A stretch of DNA of 59,860 nt from assembly GCA_902787305.1 (NCBI GenBank), contig CADAFS010000009.1, forward strand, positions 1 through 59,860. The letters run 5' to 3'. Shown piece by piece: positions 32,343 to 41,274 of this stretch. The notes under the pieces are model-generated. The model had not been told where the DNA came from and made no database searches. It saw only the letters and a program-made list of their open reading frames with translations. This DNA is from an uncultured Pseudomonadota bacterium. GTDB taxonomy: Bacteria; Pseudomonadota; Alphaproteobacteria; Rs-D84. How positions within the stretch are numbered: position 1 is the first letter of the stretch; each line of letters opens with the position of its first letter. A program made the position numbers and the translations under genes.

Positions 32343-32894
32343 ATGGATTTTACAATAATATCAATATGTTTTGGAATTTTGGGCTTTGTATGTGTAATCA
32401 CAATGATAATGGTTATCATCGCGAACCGACATATAGAGGCACTTGAAAAAAACAATTCTTATATCCAAGACATGATTATCAAAATGCAAAATATATTAAA
32501 GAATAAATCTGCAACAAATGCGGTGGCGGAACACGCCGAAATGATATACCAAGATTTATTGCAAAACCTTATTCCAATTTTGGCGGCACTGGACATAATG
32601 CCACGCAACACATCGGAACACCCATTGTGGCGAACACTGGGCGGGCTGTTGGACGAATATGCAAAAAATCCATTTGTAATGGAAAAATTGCGGCGCGCAA
32701 TAAAACTTGATTCAAATGTAAAGCGTAATGTGTCAAACTATATGTCGCGCGCCGAAAATTTATTGGAAAATCTTAACGCAACCGAACCCGACGGAATTTT
32801 GGCAACAACTTTCCTAAACGGATTGCTTGGGCAATCACTAACCTTTTTCACCCAAGGTTATCAACTTGCAACCGCGGACACCGACATTAAATGA
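32343..32894 (+). CDS. Membrane-anchored protein of unknown function upstream of sufBC
   Basis: 183 aa from ATG 32343 with AAAGGAAAAG upstream; a TATACT (-10-like) box lies at 32311-32316. An N-terminal membrane helix (about residues 4-27) precedes a helical cytoplasmic domain (HIEALEKNNSYIQDMIIKMQNIL and further helices). Its stop overlaps the sufB start by 4 bp (ATGA), so translation is coupled. No family is recognised. Coupling suggests a helper or anchor for Fe-S assembly, but this is only positional inference. Confidence 0.68.
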   Translation: MDFTIISICFGILGFVCVITMIMVIIANRHIEALEKNNSYIQDMIIKMQNILKNKSATNAVAEHAEMIYQDLLQNLIPILAALDIMPRNTSEHPLWRTLGGLLDEYAKNPFVMEKLRRAIKLDSNVKRNVSNYMSRAENLLENLNATEPDGILATTFLNGLLGQSLTFFTQGYQLATADTDIK

Positions 32895-34240
32895 CGAAAC
32901 TTTCACCCGAACTTGTTCGTGAAATATCACATCGCCGCGCCGAACCGGCATGGCTTACCGAATGGCGATTGGCGGCATTTGATGCATGGCAAAAAATGAC
33001 CGAACCCCACTGGGGTGAAATTGATTATGCGCCAATCGATTACGATACATTAAATTATTATAATACCCCAACACCAATCGATAACCGCGACCTTAAAAAC
33101 ACATACGATAAAATGGGTTTGCCGGAATCTGAACAACGCGCATTGCTTGGTATGGCAACCGACACCGTTATCGACAGTGAATCCGTCCACACATCATACA
33201 CGACGGAACTCGGCTCACGCGGAATAATCTTTCTACCTTTTTCACGTGCGGTTTTGGAATACCCCGATTTAGTTCAAAAATACCTTGGGACGGTCGTTCC
33301 GCCAACCGACAATTTTTTTGCGGCACTAAATTCCGCCGTTTTTTCAGACGGCACATTTGTATATGTTCCACCGCACACCGAATGCCCAATTGACTTGGCA
33401 AGTTATTTTAGAATCGAAACTGCAAAAATCGGTCAATTCGAACGCACGCTTATCATCGCGGATACGGGCGCAAAACTTAGTTATATGGAGGGGTGCAGTG
33501 CCCCGCGCCGCCCAAACCACCAATTGCACAGTGGCGTTGTTGAAATAATTGTGGGCGACGATGCATATGTCAAATACGCAACCGTCCAAAACTGGCACGC
33601 GGGCGATGCGCCAAAACCCGGCGCATATAACAATACCGGAATTTTGAATTTTGTGACCAAACGCGGCAAATGTTATAACAACGCGCGCCTTGATTGGACC
33701 CAGTTCGAGGTTGGATCCGCCATGACATGGAAATATCCATCAACGATTTTATATGGGGACGGCGCGGCAAGTGATTTTTATTCACTAACCATAACACGCG
33801 GGGGCCAACAAAGTGACACCGGAACAAAAATGTTGCACATTGGCGACAACACGACATCTAATATATTATCATACGGTGTTGCACTTGATTGGTCGCGCCA
33901 AACATTCCGCAGTTTGGTAAAATTTTCGGGACACGGCGGAAAAAATGTATCAAAGTGCGACACACGAATTGTTGGCGACATGGCGACAACAAACGCATTG
34001 CCGGATATAGTTTATGAAAACACCGACAACATTCAAACGCACGAGGCATCAACCGGTTCAATTGATATAACGCAGTTAAATTATTTGAATATGGCGGGAA
34101 TCGATACCGACACGGCAACGGCACTTATTATCGGTGCAACCGCGACACCGATACTTTCACGATTGCCGATGGAATTTTTGGTTGAATCGCGACAACTTAT
34201 CCAAATGGCACTTTCCAAAACCGATGGGGGAATAAAATGA
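32891..34240 (+). CDS. sufB: Fe-S cluster assembly scaffold SufB, lacking the usual C405-region cysteine
   Basis: 449 aa (most SufB are about 480). Scaffold subunit on which Fe-S clusters are built with SufC and normally SufD. Conserved blocks seen: SYMEGCSAPRRPNHQLHSGVVE (197-218), VKYATVQNWHAGD (227-239), FSGHGGKNVSKCDTRIVGD (345-363), HEASTG (384-389, with the conserved His-Glu) and LPMEFLVE. In most SufB the segment after IGD reads CGAHT with the scaffold Cys (E. coli C405); here it reads MATTNALP without cysteine, judged by eye. sufC overlaps its stop by 4 bp; no sufD or sufS follows. Confidence 0.9.
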   Translation: MTKLSPELVREISHRRAEPAWLTEWRLAAFDAWQKMTEPHWGEIDYAPIDYDTLNYYNTPTPIDNRDLKNTYDKMGLPESEQRALLGMATDTVIDSESVHTSYTTELGSRGIIFLPFSRAVLEYPDLVQKYLGTVVPPTDNFFAALNSAVFSDGTFVYVPPHTECPIDLASYFRIETAKIGQFERTLIIADTGAKLSYMEGCSAPRRPNHQLHSGVVEIIVGDDAYVKYATVQNWHAGDAPKPGAYNNTGILNFVTKRGKCYNNARLDWTQFEVGSAMTWKYPSTILYGDGAASDFYSLTITRGGQQSDTGTKMLHIGDNTTSNILSYGVALDWSRQTFRSLVKFSGHGGKNVSKCDTRIVGDMATTNALPDIVYENTDNIQTHEASTGSIDITQLNYLNMAGIDTDTATALIIGATATPILSRLPMEFLVESRQLIQMALSKTDGGIK

Positions 34241-34917
34241 TACTTGAAATAAAAAACCTGTGCGTATCTTTTGATGGAAAAAAATTATTATCAGACATAA
34301 ATATAAATGTCGAAACCGGCGCACGACATTTAATTTGCGGTCACAACGGTTCGGGCAAATCGACACTTGTTGGCGCAATATCCGGCGACCCAATATATAA
34401 AATAGATGACGGCAAAATCATTTTTGACGGTCGCGACATAACAAACGAAAACGCAACATCGCGCGCATTGATGGGCATATTCACCGGCACGCAAAATGTT
34501 CCTGAAATTCCGGGTTTAACAATTACCAGTTTTCTTAAACATTCCGCGTCCGCGCATCATCATTTTGAATCAGGCCGCGATTTACCGATGTCCGAATTTA
34601 TCGAAAGATTAGAAGAAGCACGCGACATATTGAACATACCACGCGAATGGTTAAATCGTTCGGTAAATGTTGGTTTTTCCGGCGGCGAAAGGAAACGCAT
34701 AATGCTGTTGCGATTACTGCTAACCAACCCGAAACTTGCGATTTTGGACGAACCGGATTCCGGCGCGGATACCGAAACACAATCGCAAATTGCGGACGTA
34801 ATAAAATCGATGCCGAACACAACATTTATGTTCATAAGTCACCAACAAAATTTCACAAATTTAATACACCCATCACATACAACCACTTTATCAAATGGTA
34901 AAATTGTGATAGAATAA
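34237..34917 (+). CDS. sufC: Fe-S cluster assembly ATPase SufC
   Basis: 226 aa, slightly shorter than usual (~250). ABC-type ATPase that drives conformational change in the SufB scaffold. Walker A GHNGSGKST (35-43), Q-loop region around TGTQNVPEIPG, signature FSGGERKR (147-154), Walker B LAILDEPDSGAD (168-179) and switch His in MFISHQQNF. The DEPDSGAD ending is the SufC hallmark. Coupled to sufB by ATGA; the operon appears to be unknown membrane protein-sufB-sufC, with the exporter gene 25 bp downstream. Confidence 0.95.
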   Translation: MILEIKNLCVSFDGKKLLSDININVETGARHLICGHNGSGKSTLVGAISGDPIYKIDDGKIIFDGRDITNENATSRALMGIFTGTQNVPEIPGLTITSFLKHSASAHHHFESGRDLPMSEFIERLEEARDILNIPREWLNRSVNVGFSGGERKRIMLLRLLLTNPKLAILDEPDSGADTETQSQIADVIKSMPNTTFMFISHQQNFTNLIHPSHTTTLSNGKIVIE

Positions 34918-34942
34918 ATACGAACGAACAAAAGGCGTACCC

Positions 34943-35980
34943 ATGAACGGACTTATTTTATTTGTTGCGGCGATATTCATACTTTGGATTGGCGGTTCGA
35001 TATTTATACCATTATTGGTTGCAACATTTTTGTGGTATTTGATAAACGCAACGGCAACATATTATCGCAAACTTTTCCCCGCCTGCGACAATGGCAAATG
35101 TGCAATTTCCAAACCGTTATTTAATTTACTGTCCACAATTTTATCCATTGCGACCTTTGTCGGTTTAATCTATCTTTTTGCGACACGCGTTCGCCCAATG
35201 TTTAGTGAACTGTTGGCGGCAATGCCTGGAATTCAAATAAGGTTGAACGGTCTTTGGAATTACATATCCGATACATTGGATATTGATATAACCTCTGTCG
35301 CCTTGCCCAGTATTACATCAATTGTATCCAGCATCGGTTCGTCGGTCGCGAAACTTGCGACATCAATGGGTATGGTCATTGTATATATGATATTTATGTT
35401 TGTGGAACAAAGCACATTTCATAAAAAATTTGCCGAACTTTTCCCGAACAAAAGTCACAACAAAAAATTGCGCTATATCATACAAAGCATTGATGAAAAT
35501 ATGAAAAAATATCTGTTTATGAAAACACTTGTTTCCGGGATTACGGGCCTTATCTCTTATGCATGGATGTGGATACTGGGACTTGAATTCGCGGGCGTGT
35601 GGGCATTTGCGATATTTATCCTCAGTTATATTCCAACAATCGGTGCAATTATCGGTTGCGGTCTGCCGATACTGTTTGGTGCAATATCGGGCGCAACATT
35701 AAACGAACTTGTATTGCTTGCCTTGGGCCTTATCGGATTACAGATTGTATTTGGCAACATCATCGAACCAAAACTTACGGGAAAAACATTAAACCTTTCG
35801 ACACTTGCGATTTTAATAAATTTGGTATTTTGGGGTTTGATATGGGGCGTTGCGGGAATGTTTTTCAGTGTTCCATTACTTGTCGCGGTATTCATTGTCA
35901 CGGCCCAGTTTGATTCCACGCGTTGGATTGCGATATTACTTTCCACCGACGGCAAGATACCGGATAAAAGCGAAGGGTAA
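34943..35980 (+). CDS. AI-2E family transporter (PerM/YdiK-like)
   Basis: 345 aa integral membrane protein with about eight hydrophobic helices: two at the N-terminus (residues ~1-40), one near 60-80, a soluble region at ~85-150, then a C-terminal bundle containing SYIPTIGAIIGCGLPILFGAI, the conserved motif of the family, and FGNIIEPKLTGKTLNLS. Family members export autoinducer-2, act as Na+/H+ antiporters or have unknown substrates, so the substrate cannot be stated. Its start lies 25 bp after sufC, with AAAAGGCG upstream, so it may be the last gene of the suf transcript. Confidence 0.85.
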   Translation: MNGLILFVAAIFILWIGGSIFIPLLVATFLWYLINATATYYRKLFPACDNGKCAISKPLFNLLSTILSIATFVGLIYLFATRVRPMFSELLAAMPGIQIRLNGLWNYISDTLDIDITSVALPSITSIVSSIGSSVAKLATSMGMVIVYMIFMFVEQSTFHKKFAELFPNKSHNKKLRYIIQSIDENMKKYLFMKTLVSGITGLISYAWMWILGLEFAGVWAFAIFILSYIPTIGAIIGCGLPILFGAISGATLNELVLLALGLIGLQIVFGNIIEPKLTGKTLNLSTLAILINLVFWGLIWGVAGMFFSVPLLVAVFIVTAQFDSTRWIAILLSTDGKIPDKSEG

Positions 35981-36372
35981 TAAAACAACAGTTAAAACAG
36001 AACAAAAAGATTCCAAGGATTCATCAAGTTTGTAGATGTTGCTAAATTCGTTGACGGATAATTTTCCCCAAGAAAATCATCACACCGTGAAATCCGCTTA
36101 TGTCAAGGTTGCACCGTGATAGTGTCCGGTGCCTATCTTCAGCGGTGCTTTGCATTGATGTTTGTTCCGCAGTGATTCTGAAACAAGTTCAGAATGACAA
36201 TTTATTTGATGTCTGCGGTGCAAGTTTTTGCATTTACAAAAACTGGGTTCCGGTCTTCGCTGAGGTGACGCAGTTCTATAAATCGTTGCGTTATTACTGT
36301 AATTTTGTCACCAAAATTACTAACAACTACGATATCACCGTAGTGTGGTATAATGGCATTTTTTTGATGGTC
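35981..36372. other. Intergenic region with GTCAT/REP-type repeats
   Basis: No gene supported. Contains hairpin remnants at about 36108-36200 (TTCTGAAACAAGTTCAGAATGAC among them) and a decayed copy (36211-36270) of the repeat that flanks the GIY-YIG gene: GTCTGCGGTGCAAGTTTTTG ... AAAAACTGGGTTCCGG ... GGTGACG. Confidence 0.65.
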
Positions 36373-36408
36373 AAAAAAACAATGGCGGGGAAAGAGACCC
36401 GCCATTGT
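36373..36408 (-). terminator. Rho-independent terminator of the repeat-protein gene
   Basis: Minus strand ACAATGGCGGG-8 bases-CCCGCCATTGT followed by seven T. Confidence 0.92.
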
Positions 36409-36431
36409 CACATTATGCAACAAACCAATCA

Positions 36432-37970
36432 TTACGGATTCGACGATACCGTCTGTGCCATCGGTATCCATTCAAGTGCAACACCCCCAGCATTGTCATT
36501 AGCAGATGCACTGTAAGACAACACCAACGCACATGCCACACCATTAGTGCTGGTAATTCCATTAGCACCATACTCACAATCCCCGGTTGGTTCTGGAATC
36601 GTAAGTCCACCGGTTAAACCTGTAACATACTCTTTAACCGCATATGCCGACGCAAGTTTGTCTTTTCCAGCCATAGCATCTGCAGCTGTAGCAGAACTAA
36701 TAGCGCTACCAGCATGACCAACATTTAATAATCTCACTTCTGCAAGGTTTGAAATTTCTGGATTCGGGGCAACTTCAATGTAGCCACCTTCATAAACATT
36801 GTTCTGCATAGTGTAATCACCAACCAACTCTCTCCAGCCAGATGAATATGTTGTGTCGCTTCCACTGGTCGTCGCTGTATTATAACCAATCATAACCTTG
36901 CCTGTACTGGTATTCTCAATTTTTGGTTGATAACTCTCCCCCGCGGCACTAATCGCACCCGTCACAAAATTATAAACGTTTTTGACGGTTGGAACTTTCT
37001 TATCACCATCGGTTCCAGTAGCATTGGTGCTGTTAATCGTGGTTGCATCCGTGCCAGAGCCAGCCGTTTGCAATAACGAATAAACCGCTTTACCTGTCGC
37101 CAATTTCGTACCATTGTTTGTAATATCCCCTATCACCGTTCCAACTTGTCCGCTCGGAATGTTAATTTTGTAAACACCAGAATCTTCTTTTATGGTAACA
37201 TAGTCCGTGCTTGACTGCGCACCAGTTGCCACTGCCTCTAACTTTTTCCAGTCTGCGATATTGTTTGTACCATCAACGGTGTTATGTCCAAGGTACAAAC
37301 TTGTTCCATCTGTGGTCGGCGCCTTTGGTTGGAAATTACCACCTTGGGTCGTCACGAAATCATACACGGCCTTGGCCGACGGATACTTTGTGGGGCTATT
37401 ATAAAACTGCGCTATAGTATTATTATCATTCCCATCTAACTTATTCCCTTTCTTTTCGGCATAACTTACAACTGCCGCCGATGTTGGCACCGTTGTATCA
37501 TTTTCGGCATCACTACCACTCGTCGCGTCACTAAGGGACGTATCAAGCAAACCTCTAACCGCGCCAACTGTCGTCAATCTTTCTGTATTCGTATTACTCG
37601 TAATATTTGATGTAGTACCAAGTTTCGTTGTATCAATTCCAACGGTCCATGTTCCATTATTGTTACTCGCAGTTGTATATGTGTTATCACCCTGGATAGT
37701 AACCGCGGCATCACCAACCGTGTCAGTCACGAATTTATAAACATTTAATGCAGATGGTGCTTTGTCATTCGGGGAATTCTCATCAATAGTTGTGTCACCA
37801 TACGTAAGGTTGGCACCGCTCCCTGTTTCTGTAACGCCCTCAACCTTGCTATCAACATACAATTTTGATGTTACGGTCTTGGCATCCGTCGTGGGATCTG
37901 CCATTGCACTTTGGGCGAAAACGGCCGCGGCAAATCCAACAAAGACCAGCCCCCTAATTTTTACTCTCAT
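36432..37970 (-). CDS. Secreted repeat-family surface protein (VPTxKNVYxFV repeats)
   Basis: About 512 aa from the ATG at 37970, preceded by GAGGAAAAAA. Signal peptide MRVKIRGLVFVGFAAAVFAQSAMA is almost identical to that of 44588-45985. The mature protein starts with TDAKTVTSKLYVDSKVEG and has at least four divergent repeats of the type DKxVPTxKNVYxFVT with beta-rich linkers. The C-terminus has a Cys pair (GDCEYGANGITSTNGVACALVL) and ends in LEWIPMAQTVSSNP. The architecture recalls trimeric phage tail-fibre or stalk proteins. Upstream are the leader TGCGCAAAACAACAACAAAC and a TATAAT box at 38112-38107. A surface fibre or adhesin role is inferred. Confidence 0.78.
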   Translation of the reverse strand: MRVKIRGLVFVGFAAAVFAQSAMADPTTDAKTVTSKLYVDSKVEGVTETGSGANLTYGDTTIDENSPNDKAPSALNVYKFVTDTVGDAAVTIQGDNTYTTASNNNGTWTVGIDTTKLGTTSNITSNTNTERLTTVGAVRGLLDTSLSDATSGSDAENDTTVPTSAAVVSYAEKKGNKLDGNDNNTIAQFYNSPTKYPSAKAVYDFVTTQGGNFQPKAPTTDGTSLYLGHNTVDGTNNIADWKKLEAVATGAQSSTDYVTIKEDSGVYKINIPSGQVGTVIGDITNNGTKLATGKAVYSLLQTAGSGTDATTINSTNATGTDGDKKVPTVKNVYNFVTGAISAAGESYQPKIENTSTGKVMIGYNTATTSGSDTTYSSGWRELVGDYTMQNNVYEGGYIEVAPNPEISNLAEVRLLNVGHAGSAISSATAADAMAGKDKLASAYAVKEYVTGLTGGLTIPEPTGDCEYGANGITSTNGVACALVLSYSASANDNAGGVALEWIPMAQTVSSNP

Positions 37971-38277
37971 TTTTTTCCTCTTTGTTTGTTGTTGTTTTGC
38001 GCACGAACCTTTTCCGATCGGGCAAGTATTCATAACGCTATTTCCCCACATTTTCACCGGTTTCATCCGATTTCAATGGGGGTCCCTTTGTGTCCTTTAC
38101 GATTGTATTATACCACAAATTCGAATCGCGAAAAAGACCTTTTTTATAAAAAATGAAATTTTTTTACAGTGGTTAGTGCAAGTGTTAGTGATCAGTGAAA
38201 AAAGAAATTAGGTGCGTTGCGCCACCGCCCTTACCCTGCCGCCGTTCGTGGCCGCCCTTTCTCACGAAAATGTAAAA
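37971..38277. other. Leader, promoter and AGTG tract between repeat-protein gene and plsC
   Basis: Minus-strand -10 TATAAT at 38112-38107 (weak -35) drives a ~130-base leader with the CA-rich motif. At 38165-38196 there is an AGTG tract (AGTGGTTAGTGCAAGTGTTA) followed by a GC-rich stretch. No gene supported. Confidence 0.5.
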
Positions 38278-38985
38278 TTATGCACTGTGTTTATTGATTG
38301 CGGCATGGACATCGGCCAATGTTGCGGTTGACGGCAAAATGTCTTCAAAATAAATTTTTGCCGTGCCGGGTTTCATTTTTCCGCGCTTTGGCCAATAAAG
38401 TCCGGTATCAACGCCGACCGGGGTAATCGGCAACTTTAATTGTTCCGCCAAAAACAGCAGGCCGCGTTTTAATTGAATCTTTTGCCCGGGTTTTACACGT
38501 GTGCCTTCGGGAAAGATGATAAGCGTTTGGCCGTTCATTATGCGCGCGGCGACCGATGCCGAAAGTTTTTTCATATTTGTTGCGCCACGTGTGCGGTTCA
38601 CCGGTTGCAATCCCATGCGCCAAAATGACCACCCGTAAATTGGTATCCAAAATAATTCGCGCTTTACAATAAAAAATGGATTTTGAATGTTGGTGACCAA
38701 AATCGCAACCTCCATAATTGACATATGTTTTGATGCGATAATCGCCTTGCCATCGGTGCGGATATTGTCGTTCGGTTGGACGGGGACACCGTTTTCTTCG
38801 GTTGGGGGATAAAAAATGCAATACTTTATTCCGCATATTATGCGTGCAAGTTTTAATACGCCACGTGCATCCGCAACAATCGCGCGCAGTGTCATTTTGC
38901 GCGATGGCAATACGACCAATAATATCGGCGCCCACAAAACAAAGTATATGCCAAGTATGATTTTGAAAATAATTGTCCTAAACAT
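38278..38985 (-). CDS. plsC: 1-acyl-sn-glycerol-3-phosphate acyltransferase (PlsC-like)
   Basis: 235 aa. Transfers an acyl chain to lysophosphatidic acid, forming phosphatidic acid at the inner membrane. An N-terminal membrane helix (about 8-27) precedes the acyltransferase motif KHMSIME (H87...E92, the HX4E variant of HX4D) and motif III FPEGTRVKPG; a further motif TPVGVDTG follows. It ends the operon ftsE-ftsX-ydcF-plsC, a gene order found in several alphaproteobacteria. Start codon is 12 bp downstream of the ydcF-like stop. Confidence 0.9.
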   Translation of the reverse strand: MFRTIIFKIILGIYFVLWAPILLVVLPSRKMTLRAIVADARGVLKLARIICGIKYCIFYPPTEENGVPVQPNDNIRTDGKAIIASKHMSIMEVAILVTNIQNPFFIVKRELFWIPIYGWSFWRMGLQPVNRTRGATNMKKLSASVAARIMNGQTLIIFPEGTRVKPGQKIQLKRGLLFLAEQLKLPITPVGVDTGLYWPKRGKMKPGTAKIYFEDILPSTATLADVHAAINKHSA

Positions 38986-38997
38986 TTTTTTACCTTT

Positions 38998-39525
38998 TTA
39001 TTTATATGAAGATTCCGGGCCTTCCCTGATTCCAATCATTGTGACCAAGAATTTTACATATTCAACCATCCAACGTTCCAATCGGCGTGCGGGTCGCATT
39101 TCATGCAGTGCAACCGGGCATGACACGATTTGCGTTTCCGGTAATTCCGATTTTATAAGAAATGTTGCGCGTTGAATATGATCTTCGGTTGTGATGACAA
39201 CGATTCGGTCCAGTCCCGATTTTTCCACAATATCCTTTATCGCCAATGCGTTTTGATATGTTGACTTTGATTCCGATTCGATTATGGCACGTTCGGTGCC
39301 AATATATGGTGCGCCGGGGCCCGCACCGATTATATAAAGGTCCGCGTCGGGATACTTTTCAACCTGGCGCAGGGCGAATGGAACACGGCGAAAATCACCC
39401 GTTAGGACGAAAATGCTGTCGCTATTTAAAATAAAGTCGCAATCGTTTGGTGATGTCAATTTGAAAACAATTCCGCCAATGACGAACATGCCAAGTAATA
39501 AAAATGATGGACGCAGCAATTTCAT
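38998..39525 (-). CDS. YdcF/DUF218 family membrane protein
   Basis: 175 aa from ATG 39525, which overlaps the ftsX stop by ATGA; the longer ORF upstream overlaps ftsX and is not real. One N-terminal membrane helix (about 6-22) precedes a DUF218 domain: SIFVLTGDFRRVPFALRQVEKYPDADLYIIGAG, TYQNALAIKDIVEKSG and RIVVITTEDHIQRATFLIK. Family members (SanA, ElyC, YdcF) act on envelope biogenesis, ElyC on lipid carrier metabolism; the exact role is unknown. Located between ftsX and plsC. Confidence 0.87.
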   Translation of the reverse strand: MKLLRPSFLLLGMFVIGGIVFKLTSPNDCDFILNSDSIFVLTGDFRRVPFALRQVEKYPDADLYIIGAGPGAPYIGTERAIIESESKSTYQNALAIKDIVEKSGLDRIVVITTEDHIQRATFLIKSELPETQIVSCPVALHEMRPARRLERWMVEYVKFLVTMIGIREGPESSYK

Positions 39526-40364
39526 GATTCGGTTTTTAATATCTTTAATGTTGTTCGTTTCGTTACCATTATCGCAAACAGCACGATTATAAATGGAACC
39601 AGCAAAAGTGCAACCCATCCGGCCCCGGATATTTCCAGCATCGCCATCAACCCAACGCGGGCGGACCGCGCAAGCCCCAATGTCATAAGTAATATCGGGC
39701 ATGCAATTGCAAAACCAATGATGCATGCGATGGTGCAAATTCGTGCGACAATTATTTGCATTTGCCGTGTTATAAACCTATCACTGGCGCCGACCTGGTT
39801 CAAAATTTCAAGTTCGCGTCGATGTAAAATTGCCGTGTTGCGTGCGATAAATGAAACACATGTGCCGATTGTCACAATGATAAGCCCAAGCAGTAATGCA
39901 AGTATCGTCACCATTTTCCATCCCGCGGATATTGACGGCCGTAATGCATCATAATGTGGAATAAAACGCGCATTTGTACCGATTAAAGCGCCGATTGTGT
40001 TCATATCGGATTTTGATTTAAATTTAACCTCGAACATTACCGGCAGATATTTTTTTAGAACGCCATTACCGCCACCAAGCCATGGTTTCATTAGGTTTGA
40101 CATTTCGGCATCGTCAATTTGGCGCATACTATCAATTTTATCCTGGTTCGATTCAAAAATTTTCTTGATTGTGTCGGTTTTTTCGGAATTTGTAATTTGC
40201 ACCGTGGCATGGACATCCCATTGGCGATTCCAATTTACAATCCCCGTGCCAATCGCCAGTGCCAAACCCAATGACAACACCGCCAAAAAAGTCATAATGC
40301 CCATAATTGCCGTCATAAATACGGACTGGTCGTGAAACAGTGAAAACACAATCGGTTTTTTCAT
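39522..40364 (-). CDS. ftsX: Cell division protein FtsX
   Basis: 280 aa inner-membrane partner of FtsE; in the divisome the pair controls peptidoglycan hydrolase activation. Four membrane helices: about 15-40, 160-185, 205-230 and 245-270, with a ~110-residue periplasmic loop after the first, the FtsX pattern. HRRELEILNQVGASDRFITRQMQ lies between helices 2 and 3 and is typical. Start is 2 bp after the ftsE stop. Sequence diverges in the periplasmic loop, as usual. Confidence 0.9.
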   Translation of the reverse strand: MKKPIVFSLFHDQSVFMTAIMGIMTFLAVLSLGLALAIGTGIVNWNRQWDVHATVQITNSEKTDTIKKIFESNQDKIDSMRQIDDAEMSNLMKPWLGGGNGVLKKYLPVMFEVKFKSKSDMNTIGALIGTNARFIPHYDALRPSISAGWKMVTILALLLGLIIVTIGTCVSFIARNTAILHRRELEILNQVGASDRFITRQMQIIVARICTIACIIGFAIACPILLMTLGLARSARVGLMAMLEISGAGWVALLLVPFIIVLFAIMVTKRTTLKILKTES

Positions 40365-40366
40365 CT

Positions 40367-41146
40367 TTATTTATTTCCAATATCGTTAAATTGTTTTGAT
40401 AATTCCGTAAAATACTTTGTGTCGTGGATTTCAGGCGCAACCCTTTTCGCCCCGGTATGCGCGCGCGCCGGCCCCGTGAATGCCAGTTTATGATTTTCAA
40501 CATGCATAACCGGGAATTTATATGTTTCCATCAGTTTTGAATTATGTGTGGCAAGAATAATTGTCGTTCCAAACATTTTATTCATCTGAATAAACAGTTC
40601 CATCAAACGTGACGCGTTTTCATCGTCCAAATTTCCGGTTGGTTCGTCCGCAAGCATAATTGATGGCTGAACAATAATTGCACGTGCCACAGAAACGCGT
40701 TGTTGTTGGCCGCCACTTAAACTCTTGGGATTCGCATTTGCGTATTTGGCAAGTCCGACCCATTCCAATGTTTTTGTGACGAGTTTTTTTATCTTTACTT
40801 CATCCACACCACGCACACGCAGGGGCAATGCGACATTATCAAACACCGATATGTGCGAAAGCAAAGAATATTCTTGGAACACAATCGCCATTTTGTGGCG
40901 CATTTCGGTTATTTCGTCGCGCGACATAGAATCGGTCGGAACACCAAAAATCTTTATCGTTCCGCGACAAGGTTTGTGCAGATGATATATCAATCGCAAC
41001 AGTGTCGTTTTGCCCGCGCCCGATGCCCCCGACAGGAAATAAAACGAACCCGCACCGATGTTAAAAGACACATCAGTCAATATATCCGGATCGTTGTCAT
41101 AACGTGCACCAACGCCGATAAAAGAAATCACGGTATTATCTTCCAT
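40367..41146 (-). CDS. ftsE: Cell division ATP-binding protein FtsE, with C-terminal extension
   Basis: 259 aa from the ATG at 41146. Walker A SGASGAGKTT (39-48), Q-loop VFQEYSLLSHISVFDNVALPL, signature LSGGQQQRVSVARA, Walker B IMLADEPTGNLD and switch-His ATHNSK are all present. The protein is ~35 residues longer than most FtsE because of a C-terminal tail after the ABC domain. The start is fixed by a promoter at 41154-41182: an ORF start at 41182 would lie upstream of the -10 box, whereas 41146 is close to the predicted +1, so the transcript may be leaderless. First gene of ftsE-ftsX-ydcF-plsC. Confidence 0.93.
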   Translation of the reverse strand: MEDNTVISFIGVGARYDNDPDILTDVSFNIGAGSFYFLSGASGAGKTTLLRLIYHLHKPCRGTIKIFGVPTDSMSRDEITEMRHKMAIVFQEYSLLSHISVFDNVALPLRVRGVDEVKIKKLVTKTLEWVGLAKYANANPKSLSGGQQQRVSVARAIIVQPSIMLADEPTGNLDDENASRLMELFIQMNKMFGTTIILATHNSKLMETYKFPVMHVENHKLAFTGPARAHTGAKRVAPEIHDTKYFTELSKQFNDIGNK

Positions 41147-41153
41147 AACGTGT

Positions 41154-41182
41154 ATACTAGTAAAAAAAGTTTTTGCGGTCAA
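41154..41182 (-). promoter_or_regulatory. Predicted promoter of ftsE (leaderless)
   Basis: Minus strand TTGACC (41182-41177), 17 bases, TAGTAT (41159-41154), then 7 bases to the ATG; no ribosome-binding site. Confidence 0.6.
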
Positions 41183-41274
41183 GGGCGTTAGAAAGCGAAC
41201 GAAAAATTTTTGTCTTTTATAAAAAATTCAAATGTGTTATAGTTTTAAGGAAAGGAAGCATTTAGGAGATTTTT

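Noticed and set aside
35981..36372. Protein-coding potential of the 138-aa ORF at 36100-36516
   Set aside because: It runs through REP-type hairpins and into the terminator and 3' end of the opposite-strand gene, with no start signal.
39526..39738. N-terminal extension of the YdcF-like reading frame
   Set aside because: Overlaps ftsX in another frame, while ATG 39525 gives a proper ATGA junction and a normal membrane anchor.
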